This document shows positions 1 to 12,619 of a stretch of DNA of 64,000 bases, in pieces. The position numbers were made by a program, and so were the translations under genes. The stretch lies in NCBI GenBank assembly GCA_029448655.1, contig JACCLO010000007.1, forward strand, positions 1,922,001 through 1,986,000. Direction: 5' to 3'. Source of the DNA: Wolfiporia cocos. Its lineage: Eukaryota; Basidiomycota; Agaricomycetes; Polyporales; Phaeolaceae. Within the stretch, counting starts at the first letter, position 1. Each line of letters starts with the position of its first letter. The notes beneath the pieces are model-generated. The model was given only the letters and a program-made list of their open reading frames with translations, was not told the origin of the DNA and did no database searches.

Positions 1-467
1 GTTGTGGCAGCTGCGGTGGTCGCGGTGGAACGAGCTAATGCAAAAGTGTTTGTGAGTTTACAGAAAAATCTCTCGAGCGACAGGCTAGATCACTACATCG
101 TTTGAAGCACAGAAGCTGGGCAAACGGCTGCAGGACGAGAAGGCCTACTATACCTCAGCAAGGCATAACGTGCGTTCGTTCAAACCAAGTCCGAGTCATA
201 TGTCACAGCTAAGAATACTATATATACGTTATCGGACTGCCAGAGGTAATATTTCCTGTCAGAACAGTTGCAGTGGTTGTGGCAGCTGCGGTGGTCGTGG
301 TCGCGGTGGTTGCGGTCGTGGTGGTTGCGGTCGCGGTGGTTGCGGTCGTGGTGGTTGCGGTCGCGGTGGTCGTGGCGGTAGCGAAGGTCGCGGTGACTGA
401 TCGCAGATGTCAAGGTCATCCTTTCAAGTAATGTCTGCAGCCCAGATCCCCAGTTGGCCATTATTTT
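1..467. repeat. Duplicated segment, copy at 59853-60269
   Basis: From about base 20 this stretch matches 59853-60269 closely, differing mainly by a few substitutions and by the length of the internal GGTCGCGG-type array (265-395). It stops exactly where the 5' LTR of Gypsy copy 1 begins. The other copy lies inside the large KDZ-type block, so this is probably a piece of a second copy of that block. Open frames here are low-complexity products of the array; I do not call a gene. A weaker relative of the module that follows the array is at about 23990-24040. Confidence 0.8.
265..395. repeat. CpG-rich GGTCGCG-type array
   Basis: Degenerate tandem copies of GGTCGCGGT/GGTTGCGGT. Translates to Gly/Arg/Cys-rich low-complexity frames on plus and Asp/His/Arg frames on minus; neither looks like a gene on its own. 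Confidence 0.85.
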
Positions 468-1166
468 TGTCACAGATTTGGGACATGCCACTATTTTTCC
501 CGTATTTTTACTTATTTATCTGGTATTTCTACGACCTTGTAGACATTTACGCTGCTAAGCGCCCGTCTACACGTACATGCAACCAAACAACACGTACACA
601 ACGCGGTATACGTCCACTTGTCATAACAACACGTACATAACACGCTTGTACGCGTCAATGACTCAGCAGACTAACCTCCAGTGTCACGCGCCTTACTCAT
701 ATCCCGATACCAGGCTATGTCAGTACAATTGGATAAGCGGCCCGCTCGTTATCACATGCCAATGCCCTTACGATTACGCATATCCCGATACCGGTATATA
801 AGAATCACATGCATGGCTTACTAACGTAGCTACAGCCACTTCCACAACATGGACCTACGGTCCAAACAAACGCTCTTACTGGTGCGGCCATTACCGGCGC
901 ACATGGTCTACTGTAGTTTACGACTTAACCATATTAGTTACGTCTGCGCACAGACCACTTTCATGTTTGGCTCCCTTACCGGTAACCAAACAAAGCATGT
1001 ATATAAGTAGGGTTATCTCAGCGGATAAGCCTTAGATTTGTTCTCTGCATTCGCACAGTCACATAACATCTCTGTCTGCGCCCACTAGTCTCCTCACCAA
1101 CCTCCAGCAATCTCTTCAAATCGCTTATAAGGTTAAAGTGTGAGTCCCACAGTCTAGTCTGTGTCA
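468..1166 (+). repeat. 5' LTR, family A copy 1
   Basis: The LTR is 699 bp, TG...CA. Near its 3' end are TATATAA and, about 30 bases downstream, the self-primer AGATTTGTTCT at 1034-1044. The last bases form a CACAG...CTGTG hairpin. Confidence 0.93.
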
Positions 1167-1168
1167 TA

Positions 1169-1179
1169 AGAACAAATCT
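1169..1179 (+). promoter_or_regulatory. Primer-binding site, self-priming type (copy 1)
   Basis: AGAACAAATCT lies two bases after the 5' LTR. It is the exact reverse complement of 1034-1044 in the LTR, just downstream of the TATA box, so the transcript 5' end can fold back and prime reverse transcription as in Tf1/sushi elements. Confidence 0.8.
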
Positions 1180-2183
1180 CCCCCTACCCCCGCCCTTGCG
1201 CTTGCGCTTGGGCCTGGGTTTCTATCCTACAGGGGCTATTGCTCGTTGCTGCGCACATCCCTACTCTTGACAAAGAGTTTGGGGTGATAGTTGAGATCGG
1301 GGGATACATCGCCATCCTCGGCAGAGGATTGGCAACCAGGAAAGCCACACCGCCTTTTTAGGCAGGAGGCCTACCTAACCCGGACTCCAGGGTCAAGGAG
1401 ACACGGTCCTCGCTGACAAGCTTGGACTGTGAGCGGTTAAGACCCGCCTGTGGAGAAAAGGGGACGGTCTGCCTGTGTGCGCCCAACCCCCTGCCATGGC
1501 AAGCGTTGTTCAGCGCCCCATCGCTATCCACAGGGTCATCATTATGATGGCATGGGAATTTTCCAAAGCCGCCTCCCAGGCGTAAGGGACCTGCTTTGAA
1601 CCCGTTATGGGAAAAGCAGTGAGGGGGGTGACGTAAAAAATCACCCTGCCATAGGTCACTCGCGGTAGCCTATAGCATAAGTCCTCCGGGCAGCTCAGCG
1701 TGCGAGCATGGGTCAAACGGATTTGGGGCCCCATTGGAAGAGAAGCGCGTGGCCCACTCCTTCGGGATGTGGAGCGCTGCTGTCTCGCGATCTTAGATCG
1801 ACAGTGGTTTTTTAGCCCTGATGTGACACCCATGTGGCTACAGACGGCAACCTCATTGTTGAAGCATGGACAGGCTAAGGGATGTAAAATCCCAGCCACT
1901 TTCCGGCATCGTCCCTCCAGGGCGGTGTCGTGTATCCGAATCCCAATCATCTGACCCAGGAACCGGCCTGGCAGTCAGCAACTCTACCCCTGGAGTCGGC
2001 GCCTCTGACCGTTAGGGTCATGCAAATATCCGCGCCGTCTCGGCACAGGGTTTGCGCGCAACATAAGAGTAATTATGCCCCGTAGTACACCTTCTTTGCT
2101 CCTGAAAAGGAGTCCACTACCCTACCTTACATAAACCCTTCTATTCCTGTTCTTGGACATATCACTGGGAAACTTCGTTTCTC

Positions 2184-3744
2184 ATGAAGGCTGCACTTTC
2201 TAGAATCATGCCCCGCGTTACCCGTCGCACCCGTGGCTCCTCCACTGCCCCTTACGTTAAGCCGGCAAAGCGGTCCCTTCTCAGCTGCATCGACACCGCC
2301 GACATTCCTCGGGCAGAGGACATCACCTATACGCTTCCTGTAAAGGAAGATTACACTGGGAAACTCCATCTTTGGGAGATTCCCGTCCACATGCCAAAGC
2401 ATATCGCTGAGGCTGGGAAACCCGCTCCTCGACCTCCCAAACCAGTTCCACTTGCCAAGCGCATCTGGACAGAGGAAGAAAAGCTAGCCGCTTCCATTAC
2501 CGCCATGGAGAACCTCATCGAACTCCGCAAACTCAACAAGCTCAAGCTCGCCCGCGATAAGCTGAACAAGCAAATCGCCGCCAAACAAGCTGCCAAGGAA
2601 GCCAAGCAAACAGCCTCTTCACTGGCCCTCCGCCTCTCCAGCCCGGCGGCCGGACCTCCCGTTCCGGCCAACCACAAGATTCTCGACCCTTCCCTCGTCT
2701 TCGGGAAGAAGAAGCCCCTCCAAGCCTGCGAACAAGTTATTCCCATGCTAGAAGGCACTCTCACTCGTCTCACTCCTCTCGCCAACCACCCCCCTAATTA
2801 CCCAGGCTTCCATATGAAAAACGACATTTGTTTCCATACTATGGTAGTAGAATTGGAGGACTTGGTGGATAACGTAAAGGATAGAGCAAGACGGGGGAGG
2901 ATCACCAATAGAGAGTGGAGAATTATGAAAAAGTACTGTAAACAGCTCGGCAACATTTCCTTTTTGGATTGGCAAATGGACTTGGCTCGTATCATAGTGT
3001 CACAGATTTATCTGTTCTCTAATTTTCCCTGTATTTTTCACTATTTCTTCGCATTTATTCCGAATTGTTCTTCGACATCTGCACTTATCCTGTATCTAAG
3101 CTATACTTAAGCTACCGTGCCGCTGTACCGAACCATAACCTCGTAGATCACTCACGTGACCGTTCCCACACTAGACGTCTTATCTTATCTCTCAACCACG
3201 TTACCTATTCATCACATGATACTATCTCCAGCACCCTTAGCGCTGCCACGTCATAACTGACATCACCGTTCCAGACTCTGGGCAGAGTCCGGACCACATC
3301 ACGTTTCCAACGTAGACGCCTTACTCGCGCACCCACATATCCCGATCGGCCTATGACTCAGCCCGGGATCCCCATATCACAAGCTACGGACACTTCGTTA
3401 GCACCGCCATTACCGGCCTGTGCCCTACGCCCTACTGTATCGTTAGTCCTACTTAGAGTACCAGGGGTCCTATACACATTGTATATAAGCTTGCATTCTC
3501 TGGCGGCTATTGCCCCAGAACTATCAACTTCGTTATACATCGATAACACTCTTGCCTAACCAGCAACCACTACTTAGTCTTCTTAGCTTCGACTAACCTC
3601 AAGACCATACAAGTAAGTCATTCGTTACACATAGCAGAATGCGTAGCGCTACAAATTTCTTTTGCCTTCGGTGTAACACCACCTGACAAGGTGGCAGGGC
3701 CCTCAACTACTTCGGTAGAAGAGGATATACTCGCGATTGTATAG
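2184..3744 (+). pseudogene. Extra ORF upstream of gag, copy 1 (interrupted)
   Basis: Counterpart of the 307-residue ORF at 51002-51925. It has a basic N-terminus, a Lys/Ala-rich probable coiled coil and a conserved C-terminal part. The solo LTR at 2998-3629 cuts the reading frame near the C-terminus. The remaining codons resume after the target duplication and end at the TAG at 3742-3744. The function is not known to me; it is not Gag, since no zinc knuckle or capsid-like region is seen. A related ORF precedes gag in family B (27473-28375), which argues for a real accessory protein. Confidence 0.75.
2998..3629 (+). mobile_element. Solo LTR, 632 bp
   Basis: Starts TGTCACAGATTTATC and ends CGTTACA, flanked by the 5-bp direct repeat CATAG (2993-2997 and 3630-3634). 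The interrupted sequence is continuous in the intact copy near 51813. A TATA box near 3481 gives plus orientation. No internal region remains, as expected after LTR-LTR recombination. Confidence 0.9.
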
Positions 3745-6700
3745 TAGAAATACTATCATCTTTTAACTCTGAAATAGAGCGCGAGTGTGATCTATAACGA
3801 AAGTTGCAGCTTTCAAACTAAAATCCCTTCTTAAGAATCTAAGACAATGAGTAACCGGAAACTAACATTCATCATAAACAGATTCACAAAATGTCCTCCA
3901 CCTCTTCCAACAGCGCACCCCTCGCTACTCGTCGCACGATGCGCCTTCGCTCGGAAGGCCCGGTGACCCCGGTAGCAGGGCCCTCAGGAACTCAACCCCT
4001 GGTGACCTTGGAGCATCTGAGCGAGGAAGAGGAAGAAGATGAAGTCGAGGATGTTCCCCCACAAAGGGACTCCCCATCCAACCCCATGGGGACGCGTCCG
4101 GGCACACCTATCCCCGGATACCCACCGGCTCGCTACACCCGGCCGATCAGGCCCGTCACAACCCTAGAAATAGAGTTTTCGGGCCCAGAACGCCGAACCA
4201 ACAATGAGGTCGAAATAGGCCTCAAATTGTATCTCCCAGAAGAGGAACAGCACAAGGTGGATGCACCCCTGCATGGGGCAATCTTCGATGCCGCCGTACA
4301 ACGAAGTGCGGCAATAACCCATGATAAAGTCGACACCCTCGGCCGAATGGTGTACGCCCGCCTGGAGCGAATCCATGGAAGAATCGACTCCCTGGCTGGG
4401 CAGTCCAGGGCAATCGAACAGATGGCCCAAGACGAGCTACACGAAGCAGTCAATACAGTCCGCAACGAGCTTGTGTCCACTCTGGTGGACCTTGGCAAGG
4501 AACTCCGACAGGATTACACCGCCAAGTTCTCCGAAATGGAGAAACTGCTCCGGGACGACTACCGAACTCGGCTCGACGACCTCGAGGATGCGTTCGCCGA
4601 GCGCATGGAGAAGGTTGAGGAAGAACTTCAGAGGAGTCGCAAAAATCCCTCCGTTCCCAACCCTCCCGGTGTCCGCACGCCCCCGGAAGAACCCGCACCG
4701 GCCCCCAGCACTGCTCGAACCCGTGCAGCCGAGGCCGCTGCCGCCGCACAAGCTACAGCCGCTGCTGCAGCAGCCGTCGCCCCGCAGATCCCAGGTCTGC
4801 CTCAAAACCTGAAAATTCCCCCTCCCCCCGAATTCTCTGGGTCATCTGGAAAGGTGACGGCACAAGAATGGGTGGAGAAGATGGGCCTGTACTTCGGTAT
4901 GCTCAGGGTCTACGATGACCATGACCGTATCACCACGGCCCTCTTCCGCGTCACAGGGGACGCATACAAATTTTTCTCGCCTCTCATCAAGAAGGCAGGA
5001 AACGGTGAACCTCTCGGCACCTGGGAGGATTTCACCAAATCCGTAATGGTGCAATATGGGAAGATGACGGATAAGGAGATCGCGAAGAAGGAATTCGCGG
5101 CTATTACGGCACCAAGGGCAAGGAACTCGCAGAATCGAACTATTTCAATTACTGCGAACGGTTCCGCACCCTCGGCCGTCTCTCCGAAACCACCAACGAG
5201 ACTCTGGTGTGGGAGTTCACCGAAACACTCCTCGAAAAGGTTAAGGACACCTTGAACGTCCTCGGCAAGACCCCGTTCTTCAAGGCCCCCACCGACATCG
5301 AGCCCCTGATAGATTTCGCCCTCGAAATGTATCAGACATCTTACCCTGACAAGAACAAGGGCTCGATCTTCGAGAAGGCCGGCAAGAAGGACTCGGCCCC
5401 TGCCGAAAAGAAGGAGACGTCCTCCGCTTCTGCAAAGAAGTCGGAGAAAAAGAAGGATAAGGGAAAGGCGCCCGCCAAAGCCCCCGCCGACACCGCCAAC
5501 GCCGTCTGTACCTACTGCAAGCAGACGGGACACTATTTCAACAAGTGTCCTAAGCTCGCCCTGGACAAGGCTGCGGGAACGTTCGTGCCTGCCGCTCAGC
5601 GGGCCGAACAACAACGGGCGAAGGATGCAGCTGCCGCGTCTGGAAAGACCTGTCACAGACTTACGTCTGTGCTACCCCTGGGCTCAGGGGGAACCATACG
5701 CGCCGTGAGGCGAGCCTACAAGTCACCATGCCAGCGCTGAACGCAGAGGCAACGTGGGATCCCTGCACATCCCTTGTGTACGTCGAGGTAACAATGGTGG
5801 CTCACAGACTAGCACGACGTGATACGGGCCCCGGGCCAGCAGGCATCACAGCAGTAGTAAGAGAGGAGCTTGCGCTCTAAGACGAGAATCCTAAAGATGG
5901 GGCTGTAAGGCCACCATCTTGTCGTATATATACATGAGCGTAGTACCTACGAGTCTAGCCCTAAAGTAATGGTCTGTGCACATTATCTACAGGGCACATG
6001 ACAAGTAACGCTACATGTGCTAATGTGACCATGAGTGACAGTACCTGAGGCGCGCGCTACCCTACAGCGCTAACCGATCCGGTCAGGTGATCTATATACT
6101 CGAGAACTAACGTGAGAGTAGCGTTAGCGTAGCGGTGCGGCGTACGCCTAGCGCCGCACATACAACTAACGTGAGTGGAGTCAGGTACCCTTACCCAGGG
6201 TATAACCGTGACATTACCCCCCCTCTCGAAAAACGTCGTCTCTGACGTTCTATCTGGAAAACTACGACACTCACGTCCTTGGTTTCATGTTTAACCCACG
6301 GCCCCGTCCTTCTTCCGGAGGATGGGGAGCTCCCGAGGGCACGGTCCGTCCGCCGGTGGAGGAGTGAAGGGGTCGCTTTTGGTATCGGTTCGGTATTCGT
6401 TGCGTAAGCGACTGGGTTGTTTTTTAAATGGGGTCCCCGGTCCCCGTGTACCTCCACTCGCCTACTCGCGTACCCGTCGTGTTCGATAGTTGGTCGTAAC
6501 TGGATATAATCTTGTCCTTCGTGACCGTCGGTGTGGGGTTGGAGATCCTTGCGGGTTCCTTCGCATACCCACTGGTCAAGGCTTCTTGTCGCTTGCTCCT
6601 GCCGCCCAGGGATAATGGCCGTCGATGCGCTAGCCTCCGTGCTCATAGGTCAACCCCGCGGGGTCCCCAGACGGAAGGCATCGAACGCGGCTTACACCGG

Positions 6701-6803
6701 TCGATCCCTGCTACCTTAGTTCAAAGGGGGCGGTCTTGATTGTTCACTCCCTACGGCCGCTTTGCCTGGTGTAATGCTTAGTGGGGGCTCGTAAGACTAC
6801 GGA

Positions 6804-6825
6804 CCGTCGGTGCTTCTACCGACGG
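6804..6825 (-). ncRNA. Conserved hairpin of T1
   Basis: On minus, GCGGCGGGGCAGC is followed by an 8-bp stem (CCGTCGGT with ACCGACGG) and loop AGAAGC, about 85-105 bases from the PBS. The stem is retained with compensating changes in T4, and a different stem follows the same lead-in in T2 and T3. Probably an RNA signal such as packaging or dimerisation; the role is inferred. Confidence 0.55.
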
Positions 6826-6920
6826 CTGCCCCGCCGCATTGCCATGGCGACCTGTAGGTGGAAAACCCTCGGCCCCAGCGCAGGTGGCGCCGGAGGGGAG
6901 GTAAACTATCTTTAGGATTA

Positions 6921-7187
6921 TGTCACAGACTTACGTCTGTGCTACCCCTGGGCTCAGGGGGAACCATACGCGCCGTGAGGCGAGCCTACAAGTCACCATG
7001 CCAGCGCTGAACACAGAGGCAACGTGGGATCCCTGCACATCCATTGTTACCTCGACGTACACAAGGGATGTGCAGGGATCCCACGTTGCCTCTGCGTTCA
7101 GCGCTGGCATGGTGACTTGTAGGCTCGCCTCACGGCACGTATGGTTCCCCCTGAGCCCAGGGGTAGCACAGACGTAAGTCTGTGACA
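6921..7187. repeat. Palindromic LTR remnant of T1
   Basis: Two arms of about 122 bp (6921-7042 and 7066-7187) are inverted copies of the LTR end with about two mismatches, around a 23-bp centre. The centre is itself the reverse complement of the next LTR bases. Confidence 0.9.
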
Positions 7188-8825
7188 AGACCCCGGCTGC
7201 CCCTTCGGGTAGTGGAAAGGGACAGGCTTCTGGCAAGAAGCCGTACTCGGCGCCCCCCGTGGATGGCAAGACGTATCGTGCCCGAACGATCTGGGAAGAA
7301 GTAACGGCTGACTCAACATCAGCAGGAACATTGGCCCCCGCCACCACCGTCGCCAATGTCGGAACCATCTTGGTTCCCCTCGCCCCAACCACGCGTCTCG
7401 AAGACGTCTTGTGAAGAATGCACCAGCCCCGCAGCGGCTGGGAGCATACAGCTCCCTGAAGAAGAGCACCCCTACGAAGGGGCTTCACAAGGACCCCTTA
7501 TTTTGTGGGAAGATAAGGCGGTCGTGCGTCACCCGGTATCCCATCTCGGTATATTCGGCAACTCGGCAATGGACTTTGCCCGGAGGACTCGGACACTAGC
7601 TACACGTGCCCCTCCTGTACAATACTTTCACCCTGACCCCACCGCGCTGAAGTTTTTTACTTTGTATAATGTACACGGAAATGATTCCCGAGACGATAAT
7701 AAATCATTCTCCATTGAAGTAGAACTGTGGGTATACGGAAAGAAAGTAAACGCCATGGCATTAATCGACACCGGTGCATCAATAAGCGTCATCGATAAGA
7801 AACTCGTCCATGAGGAGAAGTTAGTCACTCAGAAACTACCTTCACCTCTCGAGATTCGCAACGCCGACGGTACCTCTAATACCGCCGGTAATATCAATAT
7901 GGCACTTAAGGCTTATATGGTGCACGAGGAACACAAGTCCACCGAATTCTTGTACGTAATGGACGTACAGAATGCGGATGTGATCCTCGGATATGACTGG
8001 TTCCTGAAACACAACCCGGACTTCAACTGGCCGGAAGGAACCTTCACATATCGGTGTACGGAAAAATGCAAACATGGCAAACGGGTTTCGATTTCTGAGG
8101 AAGAAGACGAAATCGAACCCCGCAACATCTATCAGATCATCAACGACTTTCCAATAGATTTTCTCGGCTTAGAGGAGCCTGAGAATCCCTTTGTCGCTTG
8201 GGTGAACACCCTTGACGAAGGAATGGAACTCCTTATCGACGCCATTCAGTCGATAACGGAGAAGTCGGACGATGAATTCCTGACAGATGCAGATCTCCAG
8301 AAATGGAAATCCTTGGTTCCGGAGGAATACCAGGAGTTTGGTCCCACGGTATTTTCTCAACACGCATCCGAAAGGATGCCCAAGCAGAAACCATACGACC
8401 ACGCCATCGACTTCCCCGATGATGCGGTACTACCGCCCCCGAGTAAGGCATACAAGATGTCTCCTCAGGAAGCGAACTCGCTAGATCAGTGGATTCAGGA
8501 AGAGTTACAGAAGGGCTACATCCGACACTCGAAGTCCCCAATCGCGAGTCCGGTCTTCTTCGTCCCTAAAAAGGATGGCGGAGCCCGAATGGTAGTCGAT
8601 TACCGAAAAGTAAACGACTTAACCATTAAAAACAGGTACCCTCTCCCACGCATAGACGAGCTTATCGATAAGCTTAGCCAGGCTTCGATATTTACGAAGC
8701 TCGACTTGCGTTGGGGTTACAACAATGTAAGAATCAAGGAGGGAGATGAATGGAAGACCGCATTCATTACGCCTAACGGCCTTTACGAAGCTGTAGTCAT
8801 GTACTTCGGTTTTTGTAATGCACCC

Positions 8826-9751
8826 TGTCACAGATTTATCTGGGGCTTACAGCATTTTTCCTATGATTATAGCAATTTATCCGGGATTTATACGTCTAAC
8901 TACAAGTTATCTACGGGTTAACTCCCATTGCCACCACGACAAGCTCTTAACTGGGCTTATCACCACATGACCAGCTTACATAACGCTACGGCACCTTCCA
9001 GTCCAATAGCATAGTTACAGCTACGTCATACAGGTCTCGCCCGTCAGAGCAAGACCAGCCACGTCATAGATCTTAGATCATAATGATAGGCCGAGCGCGG
9101 CACGCTCGCATAATAATGTCCACACGTACAAACAGTGCCTCGTGGCCTTGTACTATTGGGTCGGCCTCCTCGGCTTCCCACCGTCATAAGATCCTTGATC
9201 ATAATGACACTTCAGGCGCGGCACGCCTTTGCATAATTATGTCAACACGGCCAAATAGCACTATATTAGCATCAAGGCAATATCGCTATAGGCTCGGCCT
9301 TCTCGGCCCTCTATACCCGGGCTGTGCCCGCGTTTATCAAGATAATAATAAACCTCCTCTCTTACTATTGGTGCGGCCATTACCAGCCCACACGGCCATT
9401 ATAGATAGGATCTATAAACAGTAGATAAGATAAGCTTCGCCCATTGGCAAAGCCGCATAACCCGGAAAGGTAGTACTATACAGTATCACATGACCTCTCC
9501 GCATACATGTATTTAAGTAGGGGCCAAGCGCTCCATACTTCAGTTCTATTCTATCGTTGTTACCACAAATGCCCACACGCGGAGTACCATAGGTACTCCC
9601 AGTGGACTGCCATTGGCAGTCCCAAGCTTTGTTTGGTTTGCGGCTGCGCTACTTCCACTAGCAACTGCTGCATTGGGTCCATCTTCCTCGTCTAGTCGCC
9701 CTAGTACCTCAGGATAGCGACTAGGTGAGTCCCACAGGTAGATCTATGTCA
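8826..9751 (+). mobile_element. Solo LTR, 926 bp
   Basis: TGTCACAGATTTATC...GATCTATGTCA, flanked by CACCC (8821-8825, 9752-9756). The RT codons on either side join in the intact copy. A TATTTAAG box near 9508 suggests plus orientation. The start resembles the 2998 solo LTR, the remainder less so, so it is a separate family. Confidence 0.9.
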
Positions 9752-12619
9752 CACCCAGCACGTTCCAACACATGATGAACGATATTCTAGGTGACCTTAT
9801 CGGAGAAGGAAAGGTCATTGTCTACCTAGACGACATCCTTGTGTTCGGAAACGACCTGTTGGAACACCGTCGTATCGTCAAGCAAGTATTACAAATCTTG
9901 CAAGACAACGACTTGTTCACGAAGCCTGAAAAGTGCTTCTTCGAACAAAGCAGTATTGAATACCTGGGAATGATCATTTCCAAAGGAAAAGTCGAAATGG
10001 ACCCTAAGAAGGTAGCCGGTGTAATGGACTGGCCTACACCTGCCAAGGTGAAGGACGTCCAGGCCTTTGTTGGCTTCGCCAACTACTACTGTCGGTTCAT
10101 TAAGGACTTCTCCAAAGTGGTTAAGCCGTTAACCGAACTGTCCAAGAAAAACACGCAGTGGAACTGGGGACCCGAACAAGCGGAAGCCTTCCAAACTCTC
10201 AAGGAAGCCTTCACATCGGCTCCAATACTCCGGATCCCAGATCAGGGATCCCCGTTCCGCATGGAAGCGGATTCTTCCGATTACGCAACTGGTGCGGTGC
10301 TATCGCAATACTCTTCGGAGGATAAGCTCTGGCACCCGGTAGCCTTTTACTCGAAATCTCTATCAGCACTCGAACGGAACTATGAGATTTACGATAAGGA
10401 GTTGCTCGCAATCATCCGCGCTCTAGAGGAATGGAGACATTACCTCGAAGGACATCCACACAAATTCGAAGTATGGTCGGATCATCTCAATCTGACATAT
10501 TTCAAGTCGGCACAACGGCTTACCCGGAGACAGGCACGATGGAGTCTTTACCTGACAAGGTTTAACTTCACAATGTGTCACAAACCCGGTAAAACAATGC
10601 TCACGGCTGACCCTCTGTCACGGAGGCCAGACCATGAAGAGGGGGTGGAACTCGACAATCGCGATCAAATTTTGCTGAAACCGGAATACTTCACGGTTAG
10701 GGCGCTAGAAGCGTCACAGCAGGAGATACAATCAGGCGACGAGGACCTCCTCCGACAAATCCGACAAGCCCTCATGGACGATCAAATTACCAAAGATTAC
10801 CAGGAACTACTGAAAAGTGGTCCCAAGGAATTCGGTAAAGATCTCCAGGGATGGAACATGGAGGCCGGATTACTCCTCAGACGAGGAAAAGTGTACGTTC
10901 CAAAAGAGCCTAAGGAATTGCGCACGAAGATTCTGGAGTTACATCATGACCATGTAACAGCCGGTCACTCTGGACGATGGAAGACCTATGAACTTCTATC
11001 GCGTAATTACTGGTGGCCTGGAATGACCACGATGGTAAAGCAATACGTGGAAGGTTGTGACACATGCCAACGCATGAAGAACCACAACCAGACCCCGTAT
11101 GGACCCTGCAACCGCTCCCAGTACTGGAAGCGCCATGGGACACAGTCACAATTGACCTTATCGTCCACCTACCGCCCAGCGGCGAATTGAAACAATTCAA
11201 TGCTATTATGGTAATAGTGGACCGGCTTACCAAGCGAGCACATTTCATTCCCATGTCAGACGGAATAACGGCAAAAGAATTAGCGAACCTCCTGTACCTT
11301 TGGATTTACCCGAACCATGGACTTCCGAAACAAATCATTTCGGATAGAGGCCCGCAATCCGCTGCCGCCTTATTCAAGGGATGGTGTGAGCAATTGGGAA
11401 TCCAACGGTCAATGACAACTGCCTATCACCCGCAAGCGGATGGCCAGACGGAGAGAGTTAACCAGATCCTGGAACAATATCTTAGATGTTACATCGACGT
11501 TATTCAGAAGGATAATTGGTCATGGTTTCTCCCTACGGCTGAATTCGCGTATAACAACGCGGCTAGTGAGACAACAAAGAATAGCCCATTCTTTGTCGAA
11601 CTAGGAAGGCACCCTAATGCAGGACCTACGAATTTACGTCCAACACCATACACGGACCTAAATGTCATTGCTTACGAAAGATGGTCAGCACAAGAACAAG
11701 CTAAAGCAGCTATGAAATTGGCTGCTGAACGCTGGTCTTGGTACTACGATCAACATAAGCGCTCGGTACCGTTTAAAGTCGGCGATAAAGAACTCGTTGA
11801 CGCCCGTAGCTGGCAAGACTCCAAAAGAAGTCTTAGTCCACGCTATTTGGGACCATTCAAGATAATTGAACAATTATCTCCGGTCACCTTTAGGGTATAT
11901 ATGGACGAGCAATACAGGGCCTATCACCCAGTATTTCACGCTTCCAAGTTGGTTATGTACAAGGACCCTGTGCATCAGAAAAAACCAGAGCCTCAACCAG
12001 AAATGGTCGATGGCGAGGAACTATGGGAAGTTGAGAAGATCTTAGATCATTGTCTCCGCGCAGGAAGAGTTGAATACAGAATCCGATGGAAAGGATTTGG
12101 TATCAATGACGACTCCTGGGTACGCGAAGCCGATCTCGACACGGCATATGACATTCTGCAGGAATACAAGGCTTCACACGCCATTCCCATGCAGGATGTT
12201 CCCCTCAGGCGATCAGCTAGAAGGAAAGAAGCAGTTCACGTCTTCGACCCGGACAGCGACGACTGGGAAGCCGACGAATGCATGTGGCCAGACGACTGGC
12301 CGCAGTATCGCGAAGAATTTGCGAAGGATCCTAAGCAGCGCATGGTTAGACACCCCGACGGGGATGGATGTCAGCTCACATTAACCAAAACGCGGACTTG
12401 AAAATCGTAGTCGGTGAAGGCGGCCGAATGCCGGAAAAAGGAACCAAGGACTCGGTTGGGTTTGACCTGTACACTGCAACAGGTGACGTTCTGCCAGCTC
12501 ATGGGCAGACAGAATACAACACCAAACTGAAAATCCAGGTACCTTTCGGCACTTACGGACGTATCGCCCCCCGCTCTAGTCTTGCCCGAAAAGGCATAGA
12601 CGTAATGGGTGGCGTCATC

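Larger units (their letters stand above)
5651..7187 (-). mobile_element. T1: small non-coding LTR retrotransposon, rearranged
   Basis: It is flanked by the target duplication AGACC (5646-5650, 7188-7192). The left LTR at 5651-6213 is followed by TTACCCCCCCTCTC, the reverse complement of a polypurine tract, so the element points to minus. The internal 707 bp (6214-6920) carries no convincing gene. The right LTR (6921-7187) is aberrant: after about 122 bases it turns back into its own reverse complement. The PBS (plus strand 6908-6919) is complementary to LTR bases 5887-5898. Related to T2, T3 and T4. Confidence 0.88.
3891..7414 (+). pseudogene. gag, family A copy 1 (frameshift plus insertion)
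   Basis: Begins MSSTSS. The upstream ATG near 3847 is out of frame here because of two extra bases, which supports the 3891 start. The Gag core matches the intact copy until about 5091, where one base is missing in the run AAGGAATTC (AAGGAAATTC in the intact copy). The remainder, including a CX2CX4HX4C zinc knuckle near 5512, continues in another frame. Element T1 then interrupts at 5651, and the last codons lie after 7192. Confidence 0.88.

Noticed and set aside
4910..5656. Minus-strand 248-residue frame opposite gag
   Set aside because: Overlaps gag fully and follows its codon pattern; no domain.
6191..6646. Minus ORF inside T1 as a possible gene
   Set aside because: Not preserved as an open frame in T2-T4; similarity there is better explained by conserved RNA or DNA blocks.
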